Positions 37,604 through 47,062 of a stretch of DNA of 64,000 bases are shown one piece after another. The number at the start of each line of letters is the position of its first letter. Within the stretch, counting starts at the first letter, position 1. The notes under the pieces are model-generated. The model saw nothing but the letters and a program-made list of their open reading frames with translations, did no database searches and had not been told where the DNA came from. The position numbers were made by a program, and so were the translations under genes. Source of the DNA: RGIG5612 sp050944475 (GTDB lineage: Bacteria; Bacillota; Clostridia; Lachnospirales; Lachnospiraceae); NCBI GenBank assembly GCA_050944475.1, contig JBMNRD010000004.1:1-64000 (forward strand), in the 5' to 3' direction.

Positions 37604-38785
37604 TCAAGAAATCGCACTTGATGTATAGCTGCGGTCAATGGTTATTACACTGTAGAAGGCGGGGTCAATTTTTTTAATCTCACCGTCTATCTTCTCTTTC
37701 AGTTCGGTTTCGCTTCCGTCATAGGATATCGGTAACAGTACATCGAATATCAGATTGCTGTGGGTATTACCCCATGCAACTCGAAAATCATGCATGGACA
37801 TTTCGGTATCTATGGTCCTTATTATTTCTTCCACTTTTTTTCGCAGCTCATTTGTTCTTTCATCATCGGTTACTATAGGATCCATATGAATAACGGTTTT
37901 TACATTAAATTTTTCGGTTATATCCTTTTCGATATTGTCAATCAGGTCATGACTTTCCAACAAATCTCCGCCCGCATCCACCTCAACATGCACGGAAACA
38001 AAGATATTATTGGGGCCATAACTATGTACTATCAAGTCATGAATTCCCAAAACGCCGTCATAGCTTAAGATTTCTTTTTCAATGCCTGAAACAAGCTTTT
38101 TATCGGGCGGCGTCCCTAAAAGAGGGTTGAGTGTTTCTATAGCCAAACGAACACCTGAATACATAATAAATAAAGCAACGGCTATACCCATATAACCGTC
38201 AATTTGTATTTTTGTCAGCTCCGCAAAAACAGTGGCAACAAGAACCGCGGAAGTTGACAGGACGTCATTCAAGCTGTCCTGACTTGTGGCAATCAGAGCA
38301 GTGGAGTTTATACGTTTTCCGAAAGTTTTATATATATTTCTCTGCCATAATTTAACCAGTATGGAAATTATGAGAGCCGCTACCGTTAAATAGCTGAAAT
38401 GAATAGGATCGGGGTTCAGGATCTTCTGAAAGGATGCTTTTATAAGCTCAAGCCCTAACAGCAAAATAACAACCGAAACTAAAAAGCTGGTGATATATTC
38501 TGCCCGGGCATGCCCGTAGGGATGCTTTTCATCGGGCGGCTTGCTTGACAGTTTAAAGCCCACCAAAACGATTATGGATGAACCGGCGTCCGTCAGATTG
38601 TTTACAGCATCGGCCGTGACGGCGATGCTGCCGAAAATCGTGCCTGCAATTATCTTGATGAGGAACAGAAAAAAATTTGAGACCATGCCGAACACGCCGG
38701 CAAAAGCAGCGTATCTTGCCCGAACAACATTATCGCCGGTGTTCTCATAGTCCTTTATAAATCGGCTCAGAAGTCGCTTGCTCAT
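37604..38785 (-). CDS. cation diffusion facilitator, manganese-type
   Basis: A 393-residue CDF exporter with six membrane helices and a long cytoplasmic tail. The transport site is Asn62-x3-Asp66 in helix 2 and Asp170-x3-Asp174 in helix 5, the N-D-D-D set described for Mn2+ exporters of the MntE group rather than the H/D-D-H-D set of zinc exporters. The tail holds one CDF dimerisation domain and an additional C-terminal segment of about 90 residues. Its ATG directly follows the stop of the threonine ammonia-lyase gene (TAAATG), so they are co-translated. Confidence 0.87.
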   Translation of the reverse strand: MSKRLLSRFIKDYENTGDNVVRARYAAFAGVFGMVSNFFLFLIKIIAGTIFGSIAVTADAVNNLTDAGSSIIVLVGFKLSSKPPDEKHPYGHARAEYITSFLVSVVILLLGLELIKASFQKILNPDPIHFSYLTVAALIISILVKLWQRNIYKTFGKRINSTALIATSQDSLNDVLSTSAVLVATVFAELTKIQIDGYMGIAVALFIMYSGVRLAIETLNPLLGTPPDKKLVSGIEKEILSYDGVLGIHDLIVHSYGPNNIFVSVHVEVDAGGDLLESHDLIDNIEKDITEKFNVKTVIHMDPIVTDDERTNELRKKVEEIIRTIDTEMSMHDFRVAWGNTHSNLIFDVLLPISYDGSETELKEKIDGEIKKIDPAFYSVITIDRSYTSSAIS

Positions 38786-39991
38786 TTAAACTGATGTCTC
38801 TACAATATGGTAACCTGCTGCCCGTATCGCTTCTTTTATATCGACAAGATGCTGATGGTTTTTGGTTTCCATGGATATATGTAAATAGCAGCCGATTATA
38901 TCGGTATTTTCACCGCCGGTGTTGTGCCGGACTTTTGTCACATTGGCTCCCTTATCGGCAATTATGGCGGACACTTCTTTCAATTGACCGGGCTTGTCGA
39001 GCATTTCTATTGTCATCTCCGAAAGCCGCCCGGTAGTCAAAAGACCTCTTCCGATAACTCTCGACAAAATATTTACATCGATATTGCCGCCGGATACAAT
39101 GGCGCACACCTTCTTGCCTTTTAAGGGAAGCTTATTGAACATAACCGCAGCTACGGCCACAGCCCCGGCCCCTTCGGCAACCAGCTTTTGCTGCTCCATT
39201 AAGGTAAGGATTGCGGTTGCTGTCTCGTCATCTGTAACGGTTACTATATCGTCGAGATATTGCTGGCACAATTCGTATGTAATTTCCCCCGGACACTTTA
39301 CGGCAATACCGTCAGCGAAGGTTGAAACTTCTTTTAGTGAAATTCTCTTGTTTTCCTGGATAGAGTCGCACATGCTGCTGGCTTTTGCCGCCTGTACACC
39401 GTATACTTTGCAGTCGGGGTTCAGCATTTTAACAACAAAAGCGATTCCTGAGGCGAGACCTCCTCCTCCGACGGGAACTACAATTGCATCGAGAAAGCTT
39501 GCCTTATCAATTATTTCAAGACCGATGGTGGCTTGTCCCGCTATAACGTCCACATCGTTAAACGGATGAATGAATACCGACCCCGTTTCTTTTTGATAGT
39601 TAACGGCGGCATCATAAGCATCGTCATAAACACCGTCTATGATTTTAACTTCAGCTCCCAGCCGTTTTGTTGCTTCGATTTTGGAAATAGGAGCAATTCC
39701 CGGAACAAAAATGGTGGATTTTACATCCAGTTTTTTTGCCGCCAATGCGACGCCCTGTGCATGATTTCCGGCAGAGCATGCTATTACGCTTTTGCCGCGC
39801 TCCTCTTCACTTAACATCGCCATTTTGAAGTAGGACCCGCGTATTTTAAATGAACCGGTTACCTGAAGATTTTCCGTCTTCAGATAAAGTTCGCAGTCGG
39901 AAACAATATTGTCGGTCAATATCAATTCTGTATTTCTGGCGATATCCGCCAGAACATGTTTTGCTTGATAGACCCTGTCTAAAGTTAACAT
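38786..39991 (-). CDS. ilvA: threonine ammonia-lyase
   Basis: A 401-residue PLP enzyme. Lys49 in TGSFKIRGS binds the cofactor, GNHAQG and the glycine loop VGGGGLASG contact substrate and phosphate, and an ACT domain occupies about 325-401. This length and the single ACT domain fit the catabolic/biosynthetic short form (TdcB/IlvA2 type) that makes 2-oxobutanoate from threonine. No isoleucine genes lie nearby, so a degradative role is likely. AGAGGTG precedes the start. Confidence 0.92.
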   Translation of the reverse strand: MLTLDRVYQAKHVLADIARNTELILTDNIVSDCELYLKTENLQVTGSFKIRGSYFKMAMLSEEERGKSVIACSAGNHAQGVALAAKKLDVKSTIFVPGIAPISKIEATKRLGAEVKIIDGVYDDAYDAAVNYQKETGSVFIHPFNDVDVIAGQATIGLEIIDKASFLDAIVVPVGGGGLASGIAFVVKMLNPDCKVYGVQAAKASSMCDSIQENKRISLKEVSTFADGIAVKCPGEITYELCQQYLDDIVTVTDDETATAILTLMEQQKLVAEGAGAVAVAAVMFNKLPLKGKKVCAIVSGGNIDVNILSRVIGRGLLTTGRLSEMTIEMLDKPGQLKEVSAIIADKGANVTKVRHNTGGENTDIIGCYLHISMETKNHQHLVDIKEAIRAAGYHIVETSV

Positions 39992-40059
39992 ACAACACCT
40001 CTGACACTTCTGAATATGATAATGATATTCATTTCATTATATGTTTTTTAAAATAATTG

Positions 40060-41646
40060 TCAACGCGTTTGATTATTCAGAATCATTTTATTAAACTCCT
40101 CATTCAGCAAGTTTTGATCCTCCGGGGAATAATAAAAATGCCCGGATGTGTTCAGCATTTGAACCCTCACACAGGAGTTGTTTTGGAATAACTCCCTGCA
40201 TTTAGAAGAGATTGTTTCATCATATAAAGACAGATAAACATGAGACGGTGTTTTCAATTTCCGTATGATTTTTCGTGTTTTTCGTATTTCGGAAAACAGT
40301 TCCGCAAATCTTGGAATCCAGCCGAAATAATTGAAAATATGGTTGTCTTTTTCTATGCTGTATGCATTTTGTGCCGCAACAGACCATTTGTCACCGGATT
40401 TAGCGCTTCCTCTGAAAACTCTCCATGATGTTCCAAGCAAGCGAAATGCGACGTGCACTTTTAACGGGACATTAAGAAGGAATAACTCATCTATCGGTTT
40501 TTCTATCGCTTCTTGTATTGCAAGCAGTGTTCCCATAGAGTGAGCAACTATGATTACCCGATTGTTTTCTTCTAATAACTTGTCAAGTGAATCACTTACC
40601 TGCTGTTTCCATTCATGCATAGAGGCCCGGGAAAAGTCTTTTACGCTTCCACCGTGACCCTTCAGCAGCAAATTGCATACTGACCAGTCTTGAGGAATCA
40701 ACGGCAAAAAAGGCTTAAAATGATTTGGCGTTCCAAGAATGCCGTGGATAAATAAAATCGCTGCTTTGTCTTTCCCGCTTTGCTTCCAATACATTTTATT
40801 ATCCCTAAATTCGATGCGCAATTTTCCGTTATCATATAGATAAGACAAATAGGAGTGGACAGTACTGCCGGTTAAAACATATTGACCTGGATTCATTGTC
40901 AGGCCGTAATCATCAAAAATGGCTTTTAAGATATTTTCAAAAGTTGTTCCCTTGCTGCATAGAGAATAAAGTTTGTCGGATATTTCCTGCACTTTATTTC
41001 TGTTAAGCTCTATCAAGTTTGAAATATTTGCGGTCGCTTTACAATGAGACGGAATAAACAACCTGCCGTCCAGTGTAGAAAGATAGTCCAGCGTATTGAG
41101 ATATTCTCCGACATCATAAGTGGAAAATAAATGGTACTTCTTAATTACCTCCTCGCTGAACAATGAATCTGCAAGAAAATAAACATCATCATCCGTTTTT
41201 ATTCCAATCATATCAAAACTATGTCCCTTTAACGGAAAGTATTCAAGTCCTTCAGGCAAATTGTCATTTATTGCGGTGACTGTCGATTTTTCCGCCAAAA
41301 AGGATTTTTTTCTTAAATCCTTAAACGGATATCCGCCGAAAAAAAATGAAGGCTTTAATATCGGAAATTCGGTGAAGCTTTTTTCGATACCCAAAGCATA
41401 AACAGGACAGTCGGTCTTGTCTTGTATAACCTTGTTCCCTCCGATATGATCCGCATGGGAATGGGTTGTTATAATACCCTTAACATTCCATCCCTGTCCG
41501 TCAATTATCTTTAGTATTTTCTTTCCTGCATCCTTGTCATTACCTGTATCTATAAGGTAAACATCCTTGTCACTGACTTTATATATGCCGATGTTGGTAG
41601 GATTTTTTATATAATAAGTTTTCTCTCCGACTTTTATTAACTCCAT
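40060..41646 (-). CDS. fusion of metallo-beta-lactamase fold and alpha/beta hydrolase
   Basis: A 528-residue protein with two hydrolase domains in one open frame. Residues 1 to about 210 are a metallo-beta-lactamase fold with THSHADH (61-67), His142, Asp160 and His201 as metal ligands. A winged-helix-like linker spans about 210-290. Residues about 295-528 are an alpha/beta hydrolase with oxyanion motif FIHGILG (299-305), nucleophile Ser370 in AHSMG, and a C-terminal His in TSGHFYYSPED. No signal peptide is present. The first domain may cleave thioesters or phosphodiesters and the second an ester, but no substrate can be named. The start has only a distant GGGAG. Confidence 0.85.
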   Translation of the reverse strand: MELIKVGEKTYYIKNPTNIGIYKVSDKDVYLIDTGNDKDAGKKILKIIDGQGWNVKGIITTHSHADHIGGNKVIQDKTDCPVYALGIEKSFTEFPILKPSFFFGGYPFKDLRKKSFLAEKSTVTAINDNLPEGLEYFPLKGHSFDMIGIKTDDDVYFLADSLFSEEVIKKYHLFSTYDVGEYLNTLDYLSTLDGRLFIPSHCKATANISNLIELNRNKVQEISDKLYSLCSKGTTFENILKAIFDDYGLTMNPGQYVLTGSTVHSYLSYLYDNGKLRIEFRDNKMYWKQSGKDKAAILFIHGILGTPNHFKPFLPLIPQDWSVCNLLLKGHGGSVKDFSRASMHEWKQQVSDSLDKLLEENNRVIIVAHSMGTLLAIQEAIEKPIDELFLLNVPLKVHVAFRLLGTSWRVFRGSAKSGDKWSVAAQNAYSIEKDNHIFNYFGWIPRFAELFSEIRKTRKIIRKLKTPSHVYLSLYDETISSKCRELFQNNSCVRVQMLNTSGHFYYSPEDQNLLNEEFNKMILNNQTR

Positions 41647-41881
41647 AATTTATCGCTTAATCTCCCGAATCATCGAATATTCGTTTAACAGTGCTTTTTC
41701 ATTTTCAACAGTATACTTGCTGCACTCTTCAGGATATCTCATCTCTTGCTATTCTATCACAAAATCCGCAGATACTTAATAATTTACGGATTATGCTGTT
41801 CAGATGTTGTTTTGCAGCCCATAATTTGGTTTCCAATCCGCTGAAGAACATGTCGGATTGTTCTTTTTTAAAAACAATCTC

Positions 41882-41910
41882 TTGACATTCGTCTTTTTTT
41901 AAAATAAAAT
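41882..41910 (+). promoter_or_regulatory. promoter of the 3-hydroxyacyl-CoA dehydrogenase gene
   Basis: TTGACA at 41882-41887, a 17-base spacer and TAAAAT at 41905-41910. The ribosome binding site GGAGG (41940-41944) follows at a suitable distance. The 235 bases before it (41647-41881) hold no gene that I can recognise. Confidence 0.75.
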
Positions 41911-41952
41911 AAGCCGGATGTATAAACAATATAATATATGGAGGACATACAT

Positions 41953-42924
41953 ATGAAGATGCAAAAAGTAACGATTGCGGGTGCAGGCGTCTTAGGCAGC
42001 CAAATAGGTTTTCAATCTGCCGTTAAAGGAAAAGATGTTACATTTTGGCTGCGCAGCGAAGGCTCTATTGACAGGGCAAAAGAAAGGATTGACAGATGGC
42101 GCAATGAGTATCTGAAAGATTTGGACTATGTCAAAACTCAAATAGGGCAAAATAACCCCGTTTATCCGGCAGGATTGATTGATGATTTCGCGTCACTTAC
42201 CCCTGAAAAAGTGGATAAAATCAAGCAGGATGTGGAAAACGCTTATAACAGCCTGAAGTATGAGACCGACATGGCGAAGGCTGTTGCAGGTGCGGACTTT
42301 GTCATAGAAGCCGTTGCGGAGCTGAAAGATGAAAAACACGCATTTTTCCAAGAGCTTGCCAAACATTTAAAGGGCGACACAATTGTAGCCAGCAATTCAT
42401 CTACATTGCTCCCCAGTTATTTTGCAGAGGATACGGGCAGACCTGAAAAGTATCTGCATTTTCACTTTGCGAATGAAATCTGGAGACTCAACATAGGTGA
42501 AATTATGGTGCACAAAAGCACAGACCCGAAAGCGAAAGAGGCGGTCGTTCAGTTTGCCAAAGAAATAGGCATGGTGCCCGTTGTTGTAAAGAAAGAACAG
42601 CCCGGATATATTTTAAATTCCTTGCTGGTGCCTTTATTAAATGCGGCCAACTATTTACTGGTTCACGACATCGCTTCGGTAGAAGATATAGACAGCACAT
42701 GGAGAATCAGTACCGGTGCACCAAAGGGGCCTTTTGAATTTTTAGATATTATAGGATTGGTAACCCCATATAATTTGGAATTAATGAAACCCGGTGCGGA
42801 TGACCCGGAAACTACAAGCGGTAAGATAGTAAAATTGTACAAAGAAAAAATCGATAGAGGAGAACTGGGCATTGCCGCGGGCAAAGGTTTTTATACCTAT
42901 GATAAAAACGGCAATAAAATCTGA
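41953..42924 (+). CDS. 3-hydroxyacyl-CoA dehydrogenase family protein
   Basis: A 323-residue protein. The N-terminal Rossmann domain has GAGVLG (10-15) for NAD binding, a FVIEAVAE motif and SNSSTLLPS. The C-terminal helical 3HCDH domain includes the PGYILNSLLVPLLNAA segment. It should oxidise a 3-hydroxyacyl-CoA or related hydroxy acid with NAD. No other beta-oxidation or butyrate genes are adjacent, so its pathway is open. The ATG at 41953 is chosen over one at 41938 because GGAGG lies between them at the right distance. Confidence 0.88.
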   Translation: MKMQKVTIAGAGVLGSQIGFQSAVKGKDVTFWLRSEGSIDRAKERIDRWRNEYLKDLDYVKTQIGQNNPVYPAGLIDDFASLTPEKVDKIKQDVENAYNSLKYETDMAKAVAGADFVIEAVAELKDEKHAFFQELAKHLKGDTIVASNSSTLLPSYFAEDTGRPEKYLHFHFANEIWRLNIGEIMVHKSTDPKAKEAVVQFAKEIGMVPVVVKKEQPGYILNSLLVPLLNAANYLLVHDIASVEDIDSTWRISTGAPKGPFEFLDIIGLVTPYNLELMKPGADDPETTSGKIVKLYKEKIDRGELGIAAGKGFYTYDKNGNKI

Positions 42925-42962
42925 TACTCGGTTTTAATTATTGATGAAATTGTATAAACTGC

Positions 42963-42997
42963 AAATCAGTCCTCTCAAAGAGGGGGCTGATTTTTTT
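42963..42997 (+). terminator. intrinsic terminator
   Basis: Stem AAATCAG/CTGATTT, extended by pyrimidine/purine pairs, and followed by seven T. It ends the dehydrogenase transcript. Confidence 0.85.
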
Positions 42998-43214
42998 CGG
43001 CGGAATTGTTTCCGACAAGGCACAAAACAGCTTTCCTGTCTGCTCATATAAAGAATAGTGGACAACAAGGTGTTTTATTGGGATGTGGGAAAACGAGCCT
43101 CAAATGCGGGTATCTGCAGTGATTCAGTAGAATAATTCGACTCTTACGGTATTGTGCAAAAAATCATAAAATTCTAAACTACAAAACAAGGCATATGCAA
43201 GGAGTTCTTATAAA

Positions 43215-43352
43215 ACGAGTCATGCTGATGATATATTTATAAAAATGTGTTATAATATAGTAAATAACGGTTTTTCGGATATGGGAACAAATGTAAGGCC
43301 GAAATGGGCTGATGACGGAACACCTGCCCGCAAATTGAAAATATTTCCATAG
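43215..43352 (+). pseudogene. thymidylate synthase N-terminal relic
   Basis: Starting from ACG at 43215, where a start codon is expected, the frame reads SHADDIFIKMCYNIVNNGFS, then DMGTNVRPKWADDGTPARKL and KIFP before TAG. This matches the N-terminus of bacterial ThyA (SYADNIF..C..IL.NG...VRP.WEDGTPAH..KKF). AAGGAG lies 11 bases upstream, so the original ATG seems mutated to ACG. One extra Asp codon is inserted before GTPA and the other 85 percent of the gene is missing. No other thyA or thyX is in the window. The rest of the 42998-43605 stretch holds nothing I recognise. Confidence 0.75.
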
Positions 43353-43605
43353 CTGTTTAATAAGTCAGTATACTTCTGTTTTTATATCTCTAGCGCAGAC
43401 GGACATTGAGATTAAATATGTAAAGGCAAAAGAGCTCTGTATGAGCCTGGTTCAGGTATGTTAATTATTCAAAAGTTTTTAATAAGGAATTTGAGAAATA
43501 TAATAGCAAAATAATGGCGGTTTTAAAGAGCATACCGGCATTATTTTAATTAATGCTGTAAACAAGCAAAAAAACGATACTTACATGACAGGAAGGAGTA
43601 GTCAA

Positions 43606-46050
43606 ATGAAAAGGGGAACAGTCAAGGTACTTAGCGTATTTATTTGTATTCTTTTGTGTTTTTCATTGCTTTCAGGATGTGCTTTCATAAGAAGAAAAAC
43701 ATCGGACAATTCAAAAACAGGCGACAAAAAGTCTGATAAGTCTGCCGGGGCCGATTTTTCCGAATTCGGAAATAAAGAAATAGAGATAGGCAGCATAAAT
43801 GAAGACGGCTATATTTTGAACATTGAAGAAAACACTATCAGCGACGGTAAAGAGGTTTCGGTCGAGGCTTTAAATTCGAAAGAAAGGGCAAAAATTGAGA
43901 ATCCCGATAAATATAAACTCCTCGGTGAGCCGGTAAAGTTTTTAACCGATGCTGAAGAAGCCGATTTTTTTGCGGGGAATGTAAAATATACCGTTCCCAT
44001 ACCTGAGGATATTCTACAAGATCCAACCAAATTAAATTCCTTGGTTTTTGTGTATTATGACGATGAAAGAGACGAAGTAAGATATTTATTCCCGGATGAA
44101 TATGATGAAGAAACAAAAAGTTTTTCTATCTATCTTCCGCATTTCAGTTTTTGGGGCAGCGCTGAGCTTACAGATGCGCAAAAAATTGAAGCATTTTTAG
44201 ACAAATACAGTATGGATGAAGCAATAAGAAGATCGGATTTGCAACAGGCCGCTGAAGCTTTAGAACCTTATTTAAATGCCAAGTTTAAAAATCTTGAGCT
44301 GCTGGAAAAGGTTAAAAAAGAAATTGTATGGGATTGCATTGAATACTTTGTAGGAAATTATGCCAAATCTCCCGGAGAAAAGCTGGCTGATAAAATAACT
44401 GATCAGGAATATATGTTCGGACAAACTTTTCGTGATGTGAGTTCTCCTGAAGATATTAAGCATCTAAAATCTTTTTTGGGTACATCAACCGAGATAACTA
44501 CAAGAGCGGGTATTGGTGTATATCGTGCGGCAAGAGAAAACGACATCGAAAATTTTAAAAAACAACTGGATATTATTGCCTCACAAAACTATCTTTCTTA
44601 TTTTATTGATAATATGAACAAAGATAACCCGCGTAAAAAAAATTACGGTTCTATAGGAAAGATTATGGGTAATGCTACATCTTTGGCAAAAGCGGCCGGC
44701 CATATAACCCAGGGGCAATACAAGGACGGCCTGGAAGCTTTGGCGACCATAGTTGAAGATACCATAACAAAAAGCAGCCTTCCGGGCGGTTTAATTATAA
44801 ATGCAATGAAGTACGTAGATGCAAGAGGCAAACAAGTATGGACAAATTGGAAATCCAATCAGGTGGAAGAGCTTTACAAGATTTATAAATATGGCGGGAA
44901 GGGATTGTTCGGAAATGAAGTGCTGCCTGAAAACGAAGAGTCATTCTTAGAGTTTTTGAACTGTGGCTCGGGTTTCGTAAAAGGAAGGGCAATCAAACGT
45001 TTTTACAAGATGGATAAGATTGCCGAAATGTGTGAATTTTACGGATGGGGCAGGAAGGAATATGATGAACTTACCAAAGAACAGAAAGAGGAATTTGACA
45101 GACGGGCAATAGATGGACTTATAGATTACTATAAAAATCGCTCGGCTCAGGAGGATGAAGCTAAAAAAATAAAAGAACGTGAAAGAGAATGTGTAAAAGC
45201 CATGCTGGAGCCGGGAGGATGTTTGTGTTCTAATGAGTATTTGGAGTTTTTCGGAGAGAAAAACTGGAGTGACTATGATGTGACAAATCGGTTACACATA
45301 ATGATGACTGTCAGAACCGAAATCTCCGAGTTTATTGATATCGAGAAGCTTGAAAAAGACAGAGAAGAGGCTATAAAACGAAAGGAATCCTACTATAATT
45401 ATGGTCATATCTCAAATTTATGGGTGCAATGCATGAATGAAAATATGGAGGACAAAAATGCCGCAATACATAAATTCAAAGAAAAATTAAAAGCAATCGG
45501 TTTTCTGCATCCTGATTACATGACGTCTTTGTATCCTACTTTGGATCAATTGGTGGGCGTTTATGAAGGCAAAATGATACCCATAGAAGTGGAATTTACC
45601 GAGTTGAGTTATCCCGACGACTGGAAAGATAAACAAGGCGGAATAAAAAAAGATATTGCAGCATGGGAAAAACAAGTCAAAGGAAAACCTAAAAAAACAA
45701 AATCTATTGAAATCATAAAGATAGATGATACACACGGTAGAATTATAATGAATTCCCGTCTTGATCCTTTTGATTTTGTGTACTCAAATGAAGACGGCAT
45801 CATCATATCGACCTCGGAAGATATATTAAATAAAACTAAGAATTCTTATGATTTGGACAGCCATTTGGATTTGATTATAGGTGCATATAATATACAGGCA
45901 TCTTACAGCAAGTATAGTGATAAAATTGAATTAAAAGGCACTTATAAATATTACAAAGGAGTATCCGGCATAACGGGAAGTGACGGGAAAAATTTTGCCG
46001 CCTGCGAGACCAGTGAAATCAGTTTCGCAAAAAGTTACAACATATATTAA
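43606..46050 (+). CDS. large orphan lipoprotein (814 aa), unknown function
   Basis: Start chosen at 43606 because AAGGAG precedes it by seven bases; an upstream ATG at 43585 lacks a site. The signal peptide ends in lipobox LLSGC (Cys25). A Lys/Ser/Asp-rich linker is followed by a beta domain (about 65-190) that ends in SIYLPHFSFWG and resembles a ZU5-like or autoproteolytic-type fold. Residues 190-660 are helical and charged, with coiled-coil stretches rich in Glu/Lys. The last 150 residues are beta again. No catalytic motif was recognised. It has lower G+C than most neighbours and sits in an accessory stretch, which suggests transfer. Confidence 0.75.
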   Translation: MKRGTVKVLSVFICILLCFSLLSGCAFIRRKTSDNSKTGDKKSDKSAGADFSEFGNKEIEIGSINEDGYILNIEENTISDGKEVSVEALNSKERAKIENPDKYKLLGEPVKFLTDAEEADFFAGNVKYTVPIPEDILQDPTKLNSLVFVYYDDERDEVRYLFPDEYDEETKSFSIYLPHFSFWGSAELTDAQKIEAFLDKYSMDEAIRRSDLQQAAEALEPYLNAKFKNLELLEKVKKEIVWDCIEYFVGNYAKSPGEKLADKITDQEYMFGQTFRDVSSPEDIKHLKSFLGTSTEITTRAGIGVYRAARENDIENFKKQLDIIASQNYLSYFIDNMNKDNPRKKNYGSIGKIMGNATSLAKAAGHITQGQYKDGLEALATIVEDTITKSSLPGGLIINAMKYVDARGKQVWTNWKSNQVEELYKIYKYGGKGLFGNEVLPENEESFLEFLNCGSGFVKGRAIKRFYKMDKIAEMCEFYGWGRKEYDELTKEQKEEFDRRAIDGLIDYYKNRSAQEDEAKKIKERERECVKAMLEPGGCLCSNEYLEFFGEKNWSDYDVTNRLHIMMTVRTEISEFIDIEKLEKDREEAIKRKESYYNYGHISNLWVQCMNENMEDKNAAIHKFKEKLKAIGFLHPDYMTSLYPTLDQLVGVYEGKMIPIEVEFTELSYPDDWKDKQGGIKKDIAAWEKQVKGKPKKTKSIEIIKIDDTHGRIIMNSRLDPFDFVYSNEDGIIISTSEDILNKTKNSYDLDSHLDLIIGAYNIQASYSKYSDKIELKGTYKYYKGVSGITGSDGKNFAACETSEISFAKSYNIY

Positions 46051-46114
46051 CCGGGTTTCCGTTTTGCGTCCTAAGACAACATATGGTTTAAAACAACATA
46101 CAGCTAACCATTTT

Positions 46115-46149
46115 GCGGGATTGTGGCTATCAGTTAGCCGCAATCCCGC
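46115..46149. other. strong stem-loop without T tract
   Basis: A 15-bp stem GCGGGATTGTGGCTA/TAGCCGCAATCCCGC with one G-U pair and a five-base loop, 65 bases after the lipoprotein stop. Neither strand has a T run beside it. It may protect the mRNA end or be a repeat-type element rather than an intrinsic terminator. Confidence 0.6.
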
Positions 46150-46311
46150 AATAATAACGAAAGCAGCACAGCTCTTCATGGATATGCGGAAACTAAAAAG
46201 CATCAGATAGTCGCATAAAATGCTTTTACAGACCATGTATCAGAGTATTTACGCTGCAAAAAGCCGGATAAATCCGGGTCTATCTTTAATATGGAAAAAG
46301 TGAAATACTCC

Positions 46312-46340
46312 TTTACAAAAAGACAAAATTGTATTATAAT
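46312..46340 (+). promoter_or_regulatory. promoter of the Ig-like surface protein gene
   Basis: TTTACA at 46312-46317, a 17-base spacer and perfect TATAAT at 46335-46340. AAGGAG and ATG follow 27 and 42 bases later. Confidence 0.8.
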
Positions 46341-46381
46341 AATTACAATAATTGATATCTGCTTTTAAGGAGATTGTTAAA

Positions 46382-47062
46382 ATGAAAAGAAAGATAATTC
46401 TATCGATACTTGTTCTCTGTATATTGGTTGCGCTATTTTCGACAACGGTAATGGGGATGGGCCCGCAGCCGCATATCGATTCATTATCCCTCGAATCGAA
46501 CGAAGCTGTGGTCGGGGCAGAAACGACACTGCGCGTGGATAGTGTGGAGCCGGCCGGTGCAGACTGGCAGAATGAACAGTTCCAGATTAGGGATCCGGGA
46601 ACCACCTATGCAACAATGACCCCTAATGGTGTTTTTTTAGCTACGGCGCCCGGTACAGCGATTGTGACGGTCGAGGTCTATGATGTAGGGCGCATGGCCT
46701 CTTTCAAGCAAGACGTACAGATCACTGTACGTGATCCGGTCATCATCAATACACAAAGCCTGCCGAACGGACAGGTCGGCGTCCCTTATGTTGCAGACTT
46801 GGAGGCTACAGGACCACCACGCATCTACTGGGACCCTGTAACCGACCTGCCGCCGGGATTACTTTTAGTGGATAGTGGGGCAACTGCCACGATTGAAGGC
46901 ACCCCCACAGCGAGCGGAACCTATCAAATCAACGTTGAGGCGGCTAACAACTATACAACTGCGCACGCCTACTTTACCATCCAAATTGCTGAAGCTGATC
47001 CTCAAACCGAACCAACCAATACTGTGCCTGCAACAGGAGATAGTGGCGGACATTATACATAG
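46382..47062 (+). CDS. Ig-like surface protein, sorting signal cut by amber stop
   Basis: A 226-residue exported protein. It has a signal peptide (cleavage near VMG-MGP), a BIG2-like Ig domain (about 32-120) and a He_PIG putative Ig domain (about 124-208, starting LPNGQVGVPYVADL and closing EGTPTASGTYQINVEA). A short linker ends in VPATG, which looks like a sortase motif. The frame then stops at TAG (47060-47062) only seven codons after VPATG, before any membrane helix. The same frame continues for 25 codons that encode the missing helix and basic tail. As read, the product would be secreted rather than wall-linked. The ATG at 46382 is set by AAGGAG. Confidence 0.8.
   Translation: MKRKIILSILVLCILVALFSTTVMGMGPQPHIDSLSLESNEAVVGAETTLRVDSVEPAGADWQNEQFQIRDPGTTYATMTPNGVFLATAPGTAIVTVEVYDVGRMASFKQDVQITVRDPVIINTQSLPNGQVGVPYVADLEATGPPRIYWDPVTDLPPGLLLVDSGATATIEGTPTASGTYQINVEAANNYTTAHAYFTIQIAEADPQTEPTNTVPATGDSGGHYT

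Noticed and set aside
43120..43140. Short frame ending YWDVGKRASNAGICSDSVE upstream of the thyA relic
   Set aside because: About 26 codons with a poor start and no recognised similarity. Too short to support.
43250..43262. TATAAT box at about 43251
   Set aside because: It lies inside the thyA relic reading frame (Tyr-Asn codons) and has no -35. It is a chance match.
46115..46149. Stem-loop as an intrinsic terminator of the 814-aa lipoprotein gene
   Set aside because: The stem is strong, but no T run follows on either strand, so it was listed as a plain stem-loop.
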